Origin: Clostridiales bacterium
GTDB taxonomy: Bacteria > Bacillota > Clostridia > Lachnospirales > Lachnospiraceae
Reading direction: 5' to 3'
NCBI GenBank assembly: GCA_012518885.1
Contig: JAAYRG010000095.1
Location: 1 to 33,159, forward strand
DNA: 33,159 nucleotides
Under the pieces are notes generated by a model that was not told where the DNA came from, ran no database searches, and saw only the letters and a program-made list of their open reading frames with translations. The position numbers and the translations under genes were made by a program. Below, one piece after another: positions 23,823 through 32,800 of the stretch (position 1 is the first letter of the stretch; each line of letters opens with the position of its first letter).

Positions 23823-25697
23823 CTATAATACTCTCTTAAACTTTTTCTCAAGTTCATACTTAGTAAGAGAAATCATAGTTGGTCTTCCATGAGGACAATA
23901 GTAAGGGTTTTCAAGCTCAAGCAACAAGCCTATAAGTTCATGGACTTCCCTTGTTGATAGTCTTTGATTACCCTTTACCGCTGCCTTACAAGATATAGTT
24001 GCAATTTTGTCTATTAGTATATCTGGTTCTTGATTATATACCTCACCAGTCAAATTATCAATGAGTTCCATAAAAATATCTTTTTGAGCTAGTCCATCTA
24101 AATCACTTGGTATAGCCCTAATTGCATATTCATTTCCACCAAACTCTTCAATTTCAAAACCAAGATTTTTAAATTCATCAAAGTACTGCTCTAAAACTTC
24201 TTGTTCCCTCATACTAAAGGTAATTACTATAGGTGGATTAAGATTTTGACTAGTAATAGTCTTACCCTTAAAATCCTTCATTATCTTCTCATAAAGAACT
24301 TTTTCATGAGCAGCATGTTGGTCTATAATATATAGTTTTTCATCAAACTCAATTAGCCAATAAGTAGCGAAAACCTGGCCTATAATTCTGTGTTCCTTCA
24401 CAGACTCTTCAGTTAGGAAGGATAATTGCTCTAGCTCTTCCTTAATAAACTTGGTAGGCTCAGAGACTAGCTCTTGTAACTTACCTATCTCTGTTTGACT
24501 TATTTGGTCTTCTTTTACTTGTTTTTCTACATAGGATAGGTCTTTAGGCTTTTCTATACCTAGACTTTGACTGGGTAGATTATGGCCTGATGGGTTTTGG
24601 ATTGGTGGGTTTTGGCTAGCCCTTCTATTTACTTCAAAAGGTTCGGCCACATTCTTAATTTCTTTAACTTCTTCTTTCTCTTCAACTAACTTAACTTGTG
24701 AGATAAGTTCCTTATTCCTAAGGGCCCCTCTTATACCATCAAAAATCATTTCATATATTTCATCACTATTTTTAAATCTAACTTCTAGCTTTGTTGGATG
24801 GACATTCACATCTACTAGGCTAGGTTCGATTTGGATATGCAAGGATGTAAAGGGATACTTATGGTTCATTGTATATGGCTTGTAAGCATCCTCTATAGCC
24901 TTGGTAATTAAACTACTTTTGATGTACCTGCCATTTAAGAAATAATTCTCATAAGACCTGTTTCCTCTTGAGATTTTGGGGTCACCTATATAGCCACTTA
25001 TTTTAAGGTCACCCTTTTGGGCTTCTACTGGTATTAGATTAAAGGCAATATCCCTACCGTATATATTGTAGATTATATCCTTAACATTACCGTTACCTGA
25101 TGTATGAAGTTTGACCTTGTTGTTATTGATAAATTTAAAGGATATGTGGGGGTGGGAGGCAGCTAGCCTATTCATTAAGTCACTAATATAACCTGCTTCT
25201 GTATTAGGTGACTTCAGAAACTTTTTTCTTGCTGGCGTATTAAAAAAGAGATTCCTTACAATAAGTGTGGTTCCATTAGGGCAACCTATCTCCTCTAGGT
25301 CCCTAGCCTTACCACCTTCAATTTGATATCTTGTACCTGTTAGGGAATCCTTTGTCTTGGTAATTAATTCCACTTGAGCAACAGCTGCAATACTTGATAA
25401 GGCCTCACCCCTAAAACCTAAGCTTGATACATTAATCAGGTCTATGGCGGTCCTTATTTTGCTTGTTGAGTGTCTTAGGAACATATTAGGAACATCTTCC
25501 CTATCTATGCCAAAACCGTTATCTGTTACCCTAATAAAGTCTATACCACCAGACTTTATCTCTACTGTGATAGCATTAGCCTTAGCATCTATAGAATTCT
25601 CAACTAATTCCTTAACAACTGCCTGGGGCCTTTCAACTACTTCCCCTGCTGCTATTTGATTTATTGTATTTTGGTCTAATACTTGGATTTTGGGCAT
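23823..25697 (-). CDS. mutL: DNA mismatch repair protein MutL with endonuclease motifs
   Basis: The 624-residue protein has an N-terminal GHKL ATPase (1-330): VKELVENSIDA with Glu34, DNGFGI, LGFRGEALSSI and NVHPTKLEVRF. A variable linker follows (335-435, with short QNP/QSL-like repeats). The C-terminal domain has the nicking-endonuclease signature DQHAAHEKVLYE (459-470), with SCKAAVKG near 569-576 and CPHGRPT (601-607). It is therefore the endonuclease type used by bacteria without MutH. It lies 17 nt downstream of mutS, with AAGGA before the ATG. Confidence 0.96.
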   Translation of the reverse strand: MPKIQVLDQNTINQIAAGEVVERPQAVVKELVENSIDAKANAITVEIKSGGIDFIRVTDNGFGIDREDVPNMFLRHSTSKIRTAIDLINVSSLGFRGEALSSIAAVAQVELITKTKDSLTGTRYQIEGGKARDLEEIGCPNGTTLIVRNLFFNTPARKKFLKSPNTEAGYISDLMNRLAASHPHISFKFINNNKVKLHTSGNGNVKDIIYNIYGRDIAFNLIPVEAQKGDLKISGYIGDPKISRGNRSYENYFLNGRYIKSSLITKAIEDAYKPYTMNHKYPFTSLHIQIEPSLVDVNVHPTKLEVRFKNSDEIYEMIFDGIRGALRNKELISQVKLVEEKEEVKEIKNVAEPFEVNRRASQNPPIQNPSGHNLPSQSLGIEKPKDLSYVEKQVKEDQISQTEIGKLQELVSEPTKFIKEELEQLSFLTEESVKEHRIIGQVFATYWLIEFDEKLYIIDQHAAHEKVLYEKIMKDFKGKTITSQNLNPPIVITFSMREQEVLEQYFDEFKNLGFEIEEFGGNEYAIRAIPSDLDGLAQKDIFMELIDNLTGEVYNQEPDILIDKIATISCKAAVKGNQRLSTREVHELIGLLLELENPYYCPHGRPTMISLTKYELEKKFKRVL

Positions 25698-25714
25698 ATT
25701 ATCATTCCTTTATT

Positions 25715-28399
25715 TTATCGATTCTTAGCCTTTTCTTGTAACTTATACAAAATATTCATAGCTTCAATTGGTGTTAATACATTTAGGTCAATTTCTTTAA
25801 TCTCGTTTATTATATCGTCATTGCCATGGTAGTCAAAAATGGACATCTGACCTTCTGTAAGGTGGTTTACCTTCCGAGTTTTACTCTTTGACCCACTAGA
25901 GTTCTTATCTAATAGGTCATCTTCTTCTATAACATTAGCACCCTGAACATCTATATTCTTAACCTTTTCTGTTATATCGTTCATGCTAAGAAGTTCTGAT
26001 ATCTCATTAGCTCTTTTTATAACACTATTTGGAACCCCTGCTAGACTTGCAACTTGGATTCCGTAACTTCTGTTAGCTCCACCCTTAATTATCTTTCTTA
26101 GGAAGACTATATCATCACCTTGTTCTTTTACGGCGATACAGTAGTTGTTAACACTACTTAGCTTTCCTTCAAGTTCAGTAAGCTCATGGTAGTGGGTGGC
26201 AAACAAAGTTTTAGCACCTAGGGTTTTTGAGTTGTTTATGTACTCAACCACTGCCCAGGCTATACTTAGACCGTCAAAGGTACTAGTTCCCCTACCAATC
26301 TCATCAAGTATTAGTAAGCTGTTTTTAGTAGCATTATTTAGTATATTAGCAACTTCAGTCATTTCAACCATGAAGGTACTTTGGCCAGATGCAAGGTCAT
26401 CTGATGCCCCTACCCTAGTAAATATTCTATCCACTATACCTATATCAGCATAAGAGGCTGGAACGAAACTTCCTATTTGTGCCATTAGCACTATTAGGGC
26501 AACTTGTCTCATGTAGGTTGACTTTCCTGACATATTAGGTCCTGTAATAATTGATATTCTGTTGTTGTTATCATCTAGATATGTATCATTAGCGACAAAC
26601 ATATCATTTGATATCATCTTTTCAACTACAGGATGTCTGCCGTCTTTTATGTCTAGGTAGCCCTCTTCATTAATGTTTGGCCTTACAAAATTATTTCTTT
26701 CTGCTACTGCTGCTAGGCTTGTAAAGACATCAGTTATAGCAATTGCCTTGGCTGTTTGTTGGATTCTACTTACCTCATCAGCAATTTTATCCCTTATTTG
26801 TGTAAATAATTCATATTCTAGATTGAATAACTTGTCTTCAGCATTTAAGATAATATCTTCTAATTCTTTTAGTTCTGGTATTGTATAACGCTCTGAATTA
26901 GCTAGGGTTTGCTTTCTTACCCAGTCCTCTGGGACTAAGTCCATATTTGCATTAGTAACTTCAAGAAAGTAACCAAAGACCTTGTTATATTTAACCTTTA
27001 AATTCTTAATTCCAGTTAGGTCCCTTTGCTTTGCTTCAAGCTCGGCAATCCATGTTTTCCCTTCAGTTTTAGCCTTTCTTAGTCGGTCTACCTCGTCGCT
27101 AAATCCTTCTTTTATAATACCACCTTCACGAACAAGTATAGGTGGATCATCTATAATTCCTCTATCAATTAGGTCCCAAATATCCTCAAGGGTATCCATG
27201 TTTTTGTCAACTTCTTTCCATAGGGTGGACTTAAGTTGACCAATCAGATACTTTATATGGGGAATCATACCAAGGGAGGTCTTAAAGGCTATTAAATCCC
27301 GTGGGTTGGCTGACTTATAACTAATACGACCTATTAATCTTTCAAGGTCATAGATAGGGTTTAGGTATTCCCTAATTTCTTCCCTAATAGTTACATTATT
27401 GTTAAGCTCTTCAATCCCATCAAGCCTACTATTAATCTCTTTTTTATTGATTAGGGGTTGTTCAACATATGAACGCAGGAGTCTTGCCCCCATAGCAGTT
27501 TTTGTTTTATCTAATACCCACAGTAGGGACCCACGTTTTTGTTTTTCTCTCATGGTTTCTACTAGTTCTAGGTTCCTTCTAGTTGAAGAATCTAGAATCA
27601 TATATTTATTAGATAAATATGGGGTAATCCTAGTCAAATGGCTTAAACTAGTCTTTTGAGTTTCATACAAGTACTGTAAGAGGGACCCTGCTGCTACTGT
27701 TCCTATAGTAAAGTCTTCTAGACCTAAACCATTAAGACTTGCTACCCTAAATTGCTCCTTAAGAGCCCTATAACAAGCTTCTTCATCAAAGAACCTTGAC
27801 TCTAGGTAGGATAGGGCAATATTCATCCTGTTAGTTAGTTCATCTATAGGAAATCCACTTACAGCTAGGGTACTGTTGCTAATAATTTCTGTAGGTACAA
27901 ACTTGTTTATCTCATCCATTAACTTACTGTCTGAATCAAGTTCTGTAACATAGAAATCACCTGTTGAAATATCTACAATAGAAACCCCATAAGCATTGGT
28001 TGTGTGGACAATACACATAAGGTAGTTATTCTTAGTCTCATCTAATGAAGTAGGATTAAAGTTGGTTCCTGGAGTAACAATCCTAACAACTTCCCTTTTA
28101 ACTATACCCTTAGCTTCTTTTGGGTCTTCTACTTGTTCACATATAGCAACACGGTAGCCCTTCTTTATTAGTTTATTAATATAGGTTTCGGCAGAATGAT
28201 AAGGCACTCCTGCCATGGGTGCCCTTTCTTCTAATCCGCAACTTTTACCTGTTAGGGTTATTTCTAGTTCCTTTGAAGCAATTATTGCATCCTCAAAGAA
28301 CATTTCGTAGAAGTCTCCTAAACGGTAAAACAAAATACAATCCTTATAATCTTTTTTTATATCAACATATTGTTGCATCATTGGTGTTAACTGTGCCAT
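25715..28399 (-). CDS. mutS: DNA mismatch repair ATPase MutS
   Basis: The 894-residue mismatch sensor has the Phe-X-Glu wedge at F30-Y-E32 (GDFYEMFFEDA). Connector and clamp domains precede an ABC-type ATPase with Walker A GPNMSGKST (620-628), the STFMVEM block, Walker B LLILDE (695-700) and signature GRGTSTFDG. HYHELTELE and a C-terminal helical tail complete the family layout. The length is slightly above the usual 850-880. It is the second gene of the unit, 40 nt after rnhA. Confidence 0.97.
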   Translation of the reverse strand: MAQLTPMMQQYVDIKKDYKDCILFYRLGDFYEMFFEDAIIASKELEITLTGKSCGLEERAPMAGVPYHSAETYINKLIKKGYRVAICEQVEDPKEAKGIVKREVVRIVTPGTNFNPTSLDETKNNYLMCIVHTTNAYGVSIVDISTGDFYVTELDSDSKLMDEINKFVPTEIISNSTLAVSGFPIDELTNRMNIALSYLESRFFDEEACYRALKEQFRVASLNGLGLEDFTIGTVAAGSLLQYLYETQKTSLSHLTRITPYLSNKYMILDSSTRRNLELVETMREKQKRGSLLWVLDKTKTAMGARLLRSYVEQPLINKKEINSRLDGIEELNNNVTIREEIREYLNPIYDLERLIGRISYKSANPRDLIAFKTSLGMIPHIKYLIGQLKSTLWKEVDKNMDTLEDIWDLIDRGIIDDPPILVREGGIIKEGFSDEVDRLRKAKTEGKTWIAELEAKQRDLTGIKNLKVKYNKVFGYFLEVTNANMDLVPEDWVRKQTLANSERYTIPELKELEDIILNAEDKLFNLEYELFTQIRDKIADEVSRIQQTAKAIAITDVFTSLAAVAERNNFVRPNINEEGYLDIKDGRHPVVEKMISNDMFVANDTYLDDNNNRISIITGPNMSGKSTYMRQVALIVLMAQIGSFVPASYADIGIVDRIFTRVGASDDLASGQSTFMVEMTEVANILNNATKNSLLILDEIGRGTSTFDGLSIAWAVVEYINNSKTLGAKTLFATHYHELTELEGKLSSVNNYCIAVKEQGDDIVFLRKIIKGGANRSYGIQVASLAGVPNSVIKRANEISELLSMNDITEKVKNIDVQGANVIEEDDLLDKNSSGSKSKTRKVNHLTEGQMSIFDYHGNDDIINEIKEIDLNVLTPIEAMNILYKLQEKAKNR

Positions 28400-28439
28400 A
28401 ACATCGTCCTTCCACTTCTTGTCTTTGGTCTTTGCAGTC

Positions 28440-28916
28440 CTACTCTACCACTACATCATCAATGAGATTATCCCCATCAGCAGCCCTAGTCGCAAGTTCA
28501 TCACATCTTTCGTTCTCTGGATGGCCAGCATGGCCCTTTACCCAGTGAAAGGTTACATTATGTGGCTCTTTAGCCTTAAGTAAGCGTTTCCATAGGTCAA
28601 CATTCTTAACTGCTTCGTTTTTACCACGCTTCCAACCCTTTTTTATCCAGTTATCTATCCATCTTTCATTAAAGGCCTTAACCAAGTACTGGGAATCCGA
28701 ATAAAGGTCTACATCACATGGTTTTATAAGCTTCTCTAACCCAACTATTGCCGCCATAAGCTCCATTCTATTGTTGGTTGTCTTCTTATATCCTGCAGAA
28801 TATTCTCTTATATGTTCTTTACCATGTTGGTCTACAAATTTAATAATTGTACCATAACCGCCTGGTCCCTCAGGATTACCTCTAGCGGCTCCATCTGTAT
28901 ATATGCTAACTTTCAT
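28440..28916 (-). CDS. rnhA: Ribonuclease HI
   Basis: This 158-residue enzyme removes RNA from RNA-DNA hybrids. The catalytic residues are all visible: Asp8 (YTDGAARGNPEGPGGYG), Glu52 (NNRMELMA), Asp74 (YSDSQYLV) and Asp139 (NERCDELA), with the supporting His129 in VKGHAGHPEN. The basic protrusion WIKKGWKRGKN, typical of the E. coli-type enzyme, is present. The ATG at 28914-28916 follows AGGAGTCGTT and matches the usual N-terminus. An upstream in-frame start would add 23 residues with no family similarity. Confidence 0.95.
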   Translation of the reverse strand: MKVSIYTDGAARGNPEGPGGYGTIIKFVDQHGKEHIREYSAGYKKTTNNRMELMAAIVGLEKLIKPCDVDLYSDSQYLVKAFNERWIDNWIKKGWKRGKNEAVKNVDLWKRLLKAKEPHNVTFHWVKGHAGHPENERCDELATRAADGDNLIDDVVVE

Positions 28917-28985
28917 AACGACTCCTATTTCTATGTTAAAGTTTATAGTATCTATCTTAATATAATAAAAACACCTGTAAAACAA

Positions 28986-29014
28986 ATTATAGCATTATAT
29001 TCACATAAAGAAAA
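28986..29014 (-). promoter_or_regulatory. Extended -10 promoter of the rnhA-mutS-mutL-miaA unit
   Basis: On the minus strand TGC-TATAAT (28994-28986) forms an extended -10 box, with a weak -35 TTTTCT (29014-29009) at 17 bp. The predicted start near 28979 leaves a leader of about 60 nt before the rnhA ATG. Confidence 0.5.
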
Positions 29015-29149
29015 CCTCCTAGTCTTATACAGAAAACTGATAAGTTTGGAGGGCCTTACACTTGAATATATGTACTATAGTTTAACAAAACTTAATCTGC
29101 TTGTAAATAGGCTAAAGGACTTAGTTTAAGTAGATATAGTTAACCTTTA

Positions 29150-29236
29150 AACAAAAACTGTCATTTCTTCCCTTAAGTAAAGGTCCTAAGATTCTTATTT
29201 GTTTCTAAAGACCTATTTAGAAGTAAATGACAGTTT
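29150..29236 (-). terminator. Long hairpin at the end of the acylation operon
   Basis: A perfect 12-bp inverted repeat (29155-29166 with 29225-29236) is extended by CTT/AAG after one bulged base. An inner AGGTC/GACCT pair (29181-29185 with 29210-29214) lies within it. On the minus strand TTTTTG follows the outer stem. It begins 29 nt after the stop of the lipoprotein gene, so it is probably that operon's terminator. The loop region is larger than usual. Confidence 0.55.
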
Positions 29237-29265
29237 AATTAATTATACCCTAGTAACATTAAAAA

Positions 29266-29805
29266 CTAAATAATCTTAGTGTAAAGGATAGAAACAACGT
29301 AATCATCCTTAAAAATAAATTGCAACTGGGAGTCTCCTTTTGTGTAGGTAAACTGGCCAGTATTTACCTCATAATCTTCGCCATGAGCCTTAATTACATC
29401 ATCTACACTTGAACCAATATAAACTCCCTTATCAGTTGTAACCGTATCATCAACTAGAAGAATGCTTGCAATATATTCTACTTCACCTTCAGCATAGGTA
29501 GTAATTTCAAAACCATTATAATAATAGGTCCTATCTAAACCTTGGTAGGCACAACTTGGTGCTTCAAAGTAGTCCATTGGTTCTCCAAGTTTATCTAATA
29601 TCTCCTTAGCCTCATCATCAATAGCCATTTCTATATTATTGTACTTAAAAGCAAAGTTATCAATTTTGTCTTCACCTTCACTATTAGGCTCTTTGACATT
29701 GTCTACCTGGCTGTTATTATCCTTTGCCTTACCCTTATCACTAGAGCTACATCCACCTAGCACTAAAGCTAGAATCACTATCATAAATATCCCTATTTTT
29801 CTCAT
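29266..29805 (-). CDS. Small lipoprotein of unknown function
   Basis: The 179-residue protein starts with a lipoprotein signal peptide (MRKIGIFMIVILALVLGGC, lipid Cys19). A Ser/Asn/Lys/Asp-rich spacer (20-50) follows, then a globular domain. That domain contains EILDKLGEPMDYFEAPSCAYQGLDRTYYY, a GVYIGSSVDDVIKAHG segment and a C-terminal beta strand QLQFIFKDDYVVSILYTK. The GSSVDDVIKAHG part resembles the short helical repeats of BLIP/SmpA-like beta-lactamase-inhibitor folds; this is only suggestive. AGGAG precedes the ATG. As last gene of the acylation operon it may assist at the outer face of the membrane. Confidence 0.75.
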   Translation of the reverse strand: MRKIGIFMIVILALVLGGCSSSDKGKAKDNNSQVDNVKEPNSEGEDKIDNFAFKYNNIEMAIDDEAKEILDKLGEPMDYFEAPSCAYQGLDRTYYYNGFEITTYAEGEVEYIASILLVDDTVTTDKGVYIGSSVDDVIKAHGEDYEVNTGQFTYTKGDSQLQFIFKDDYVVSILYTKII

Positions 29806-29851
29806 TTGGCCATCTCCTTTTATATAAAATCATTTGTCATTTCTCTATTTG

Positions 29852-30925
29852 CTACTGGGCCTGGGCAGGTGCGCCATAACTAATCAGTTTTCCATACTCA
29901 GCAATCTCAGCCATTTGGTCTTTTTTCATCCAGTTATAGTATTCAAGCTTTTCATTCCAAACACTTGCTAGGACTGGGTCATCTTTACGACTTTGTAGAC
30001 CAAAGTCATTAGTAAGTATTTCCCCAAAGTACTTGGTAAACTTTTCTGCACCTGATAGGTTTAAATGGAGTCCTCCATCAAAGGTATCTTTTTCATAATC
30101 TATCCCTATTTCGTCTACTACTTCTAGGAAATTAATATATGATATATCATTTTCTTTAGCATAGTCTATCATTTGCTTGTCCCACTCTTCATACCAATAT
30201 GGATAAACACTTGGTGACTTAATTAGGATTAATTCTATATCATTATCCTTACATAGCCTGGTGATTTTATCTAGGTAATAATAACTATTTTCCCCAAACT
30301 GATAATCTGGAAGGGGCCTTCCCTCTGGAATCTTAGCTACAGGCTTTATGTCTGCCCTCATTAGGTAACCATTATGGGATAGTGGTTTTTTACCAAACAT
30401 ATACCTAAAGTCTTCTCCTGTAAGTTCACTCCACCTACTATGGTAACGAAGAATTGGAAAAACATACTCAATAAAATGTTCCCCCTCTGTCATTGAAGCC
30501 TTAATTGCACCAATCTTTGACTTAGACCACCTCATACCATCTAGGGTCATACGATTATAGGCTTCATTTTGTGGCTCATTATACTTCATAGCTAGAACAT
30601 TAAAGACTACAACTTGGGGTTTTTCGTACTTTAGGGTTTCTTCTAAGAGATAGTAGGATTGCCATATTAATTGTTGGGCACTTCCTCTTATGTAGCTAGT
30701 AATGCCTTCCTCTTCCCAAAGGCTAGCCGGTGATATATTTGAGAATACCTCACAATCTCCTAAGAAAATAACATCATGGTCTTTGTTTGACTTATAATAT
30801 TCTTCTATTAAGTTTCCTTCAAATATTTCAGACATATACTTTGGCATTAATAATCTTTGTAGGAAAAAGAAAATAAATACAAAGATTATAATTGCTATAG
30901 TATTTGTAATTATCTTTTTGCTCAT
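29852..30925 (-). CDS. Membrane-anchored SGNH/GDSL-like protein (DltD-like position), Cys variant
   Basis: The 357-residue protein has one N-terminal membrane helix (about 5-25) and an extracellular SGNH-type domain. The first block reads V-I-F-L-G-D-C58-E-V-F, where SGNH hydrolases have Ser. The C-terminal D283-G-G-L-H287 supplies the Asp/His part. Other blocks are YIRGSAQQLIWQSYYLLEET, VVVFNVLAMKYNEPQNEAYNRM and ELILIKSPSVYPYWYEEWD. Its place behind an MBOAT gene parallels DltD and alginate acetylation partners, so it probably helps transfer an acyl group outside the cell. Donor and acceptor are unknown. GGAGGAG precedes the ATG, 22 nt after the MBOAT stop. Confidence 0.8.
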   Translation of the reverse strand: MSKKIITNTIAIIIFVFIFFFLQRLLMPKYMSEIFEGNLIEEYYKSNKDHDVIFLGDCEVFSNISPASLWEEEGITSYIRGSAQQLIWQSYYLLEETLKYEKPQVVVFNVLAMKYNEPQNEAYNRMTLDGMRWSKSKIGAIKASMTEGEHFIEYVFPILRYHSRWSELTGEDFRYMFGKKPLSHNGYLMRADIKPVAKIPEGRPLPDYQFGENSYYYLDKITRLCKDNDIELILIKSPSVYPYWYEEWDKQMIDYAKENDISYINFLEVVDEIGIDYEKDTFDGGLHLNLSGAEKFTKYFGEILTNDFGLQSRKDDPVLASVWNEKLEYYNWMKKDQMAEIAEYGKLISYGAPAQAQ

Positions 30926-30947
30926 ATCTCCTCCAAGTAAAGGCTAA

Positions 30948-32540
30948 TTAGAACTGGCTATATATAAACTTACTAGAGTCATAACCAATTCCATAGGCAC
31001 CAAATATAATTATTCCAAATATAATTGCTGCAAAAGCCGCGTATCTTACCGCTTGTGACCTCTCAGCCAATAATTCTCTAAGGCTTGTCCTTCTGCCAAT
31101 TAAGCTAACAACTAGCATAAGTAAGACAGACGGAATAAGAACTATATAATCTGATATACTTAGGCCTACTTCTAATAGACCACCACGAAATAGTTCCATA
31201 AAATTAAACTTGGTAAATATAGTGCCGTACATTCTAAAGGTTGTTCCTACATCCCTATAACAATCTAAAATTCTTATAAAACTCATAATCCAAAAGGTAC
31301 GCACAACTTGGAACAATCTAAAAGTAAAGTTAGCCCTAACATCAAACCTATTGTGGAACCTTACATATAGGGGTTCTAATTCCTGTGAGACTAATATAAC
31401 CAAACAGTTTAATAGGCCCCATACAATAAAGTTCCATGCGGCTCCATGCCATATACCAGTTGTAAACCAGACAATAATTGATGATATATAGACTGGCAGC
31501 CTTTTACCAATACCATCACCTAGTAACCTTCTTGAAGACTTTGATAGTTTAAGCATAGGTCCACTTACAGATATAGGATAAAACATGTAGTCTCTAAACC
31601 ATGAGCCTAGAGAAATATGCCACCTTCTCCAGTATTCTGTTACTGATTTTGAAAAGAAGGGCCTGATAAAGTTCTCCTTTAGCCTTATTCCAAATATCTG
31701 TCCAATCCCAATAGTTATATCAATTCCACCAGTAAAGTCTGCGTATAACTGGATGGCATAGAAAAACATTCCAAGTAAAACATAAACTCCTTGATAGGTA
31801 GCTGGGTCTCCTACTATTGTTGTAACACCGCTAAGTAACCTATCTGCTATTACAAGTTTCTTAAAGTACCCCCATATAATCCTATGAACACCAAATGAAA
31901 TATTACTACTATCAAATGAATGCTCAGAAAACATGGTCTCCTTCAAATCATCAAATCGACTTATGGGCCCTTGTATTAGTTGAGGAAAAAAAGATGTGAA
32001 TAAGGCAAGTTTAAATAAATTCTTTTCATACTTATACTTACCCCTATAGATATCTATTACATAGCCCATCGTTTGAAATGTATAAAAGGAAATACCTAGT
32101 GGTACGGCAAAGTTTACAAAAGTCAAACCCCTAGTAAAACCGAGATTTGCGAATAGGGAATTGACATTGGCTATAACAAAATTTGTATACTTAATTACCC
32201 CAAGTATTCCAAAATTAATAAACAGACATATGACAAGGAGCCTAAAGCGTTTACTTTTCATAACTTCTTTATATTCTTTACGTTCTTGTCTAGATAATTC
32301 CCCCTTATTTTGCTTTAAATACATATCTTGCTCTTCATGTATCTTCCCAATTCTAGAACTAAAAATATATGTAGATACAGTTGTTACTAAGATATAAACT
32401 AAGAACTTTACTCCTGCATAGGCATAGAAAGTATAGGATGCTACCAAGAGTAGTACCCATTGAAACTTCTTTGGAGCCATATAATAAAGAGCAAAGACTA
32501 TAACAAGAAAGAAAATGAATTCATATGATGTAAAAATCAT
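30948..32540 (-). CDS. MBOAT family O-acyltransferase (AlgI/DltB-like)
   Basis: The 530-residue polytopic protein has about ten membrane helices. MBOAT landmarks are PLGISFYTFQTMGYVIDIYRGKY, FFPQLIQGPISRFDDL, LYADFTGGIDITIGIGQIFGI, EYWRRWHISLGSWFRDYMFYP and the catalytic-His block GIWHGAAWNFIVWG. It moves an activated acyl group across the membrane to an extracellular acceptor. It sits directly after a carrier protein gene, so the donor is probably acyl-carrier-bound, as in DltB. It is longer than a typical DltB (about 400 residues) and closer in size to AlgI/PatA-type proteins. AGGAGG precedes the ATG, 11 nt after the carrier gene. Confidence 0.92.
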   Translation of the reverse strand: MIFTSYEFIFFLVIVFALYYMAPKKFQWVLLLVASYTFYAYAGVKFLVYILVTTVSTYIFSSRIGKIHEEQDMYLKQNKGELSRQERKEYKEVMKSKRFRLLVICLFINFGILGVIKYTNFVIANVNSLFANLGFTRGLTFVNFAVPLGISFYTFQTMGYVIDIYRGKYKYEKNLFKLALFTSFFPQLIQGPISRFDDLKETMFSEHSFDSSNISFGVHRIIWGYFKKLVIADRLLSGVTTIVGDPATYQGVYVLLGMFFYAIQLYADFTGGIDITIGIGQIFGIRLKENFIRPFFSKSVTEYWRRWHISLGSWFRDYMFYPISVSGPMLKLSKSSRRLLGDGIGKRLPVYISSIIVWFTTGIWHGAAWNFIVWGLLNCLVILVSQELEPLYVRFHNRFDVRANFTFRLFQVVRTFWIMSFIRILDCYRDVGTTFRMYGTIFTKFNFMELFRGGLLEVGLSISDYIVLIPSVLLMLVVSLIGRRTSLRELLAERSQAVRYAAFAAIIFGIIIFGAYGIGYDSSKFIYSQF

Positions 32541-32551
32541 ATAACCTCCTA

Positions 32552-32782
32552 TTAATCTTCATCACTTAATTTTTCGATTAGCCTATATAAGGACTTAGCT
32601 GAATTAAAGTTCTCTGGAATTATCTCTTCTGCAGGAATCAGAATATCAAATTCATCACTTACTTCTGCTATAAGAGTAATAATATCAAAAGAGTCTAGTA
32701 TATGGTCATCTATCAATCTTTCATTACTCATAAAGTCTACATCTGGATGTAATTCTTCTAAAATTTCTAATAATTCTTCCAT
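32552..32782 (-). CDS. Acyl carrier protein (DltC-like)
   Basis: The 76-residue four-helix carrier has the phosphopantetheine site at Ser31 in DDHILDSFDIITLIAE. Asp30 before it and the hydrophobic residues after it are as in DltC/ACP proteins. ATG at 32780-32782 is preferred: GAGGG lies 8 nt upstream, whereas an in-frame GTG five codons earlier overlaps that site. It lies 18 nt after the adenylation gene, which would load it, and before the MBOAT gene, which would unload it. The cargo (D-alanine or another acid) cannot be read from the sequence. Confidence 0.9.
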   Translation of the reverse strand: MEELLEILEELHPDVDFMSNERLIDDHILDSFDIITLIAEVSDEFDILIPAEEIIPENFNSAKSLYRLIEKLSDED

Positions 32783-32800
32783 GGTTTTATCCCTCACTTA

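Larger units (their letters stand above)
28917..29265. other. Intergenic region between the acylation operon and rnhA
   Basis: This 349-nt gap holds the rnhA promoter (28986-29014) and the large hairpin at 29155-29236. Between them is a weaker interrupted stem at 29015-29052 (CCTCC with GGAGG, CTTAT with ATAAG), followed on the minus strand by TTTTC, which may be a second terminator. No convincing coding sequence is present. Confidence 0.55.

Noticed and set aside
28917..28985. Upstream start extending RNase HI by 23 residues
   Set aside because: The added residues are not part of the family, and the AGGAG site sits directly before the internal ATG at 28916.
29000..29020. AGGAGG followed by ATG and an immediate TGA on the minus strand upstream of rnhA
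   Set aside because: A start-stop pair is conceivable as a regulatory uORF, but it lies within the proposed -35/-10 region, upstream of the predicted transcript start, so it would not be transcribed from that promoter.
29155..29236. Reading the hairpin as a miniature transposon
   Set aside because: No clear target duplication flanks it, and only one copy is seen in the window. A terminator after the lipoprotein gene is the simpler explanation.
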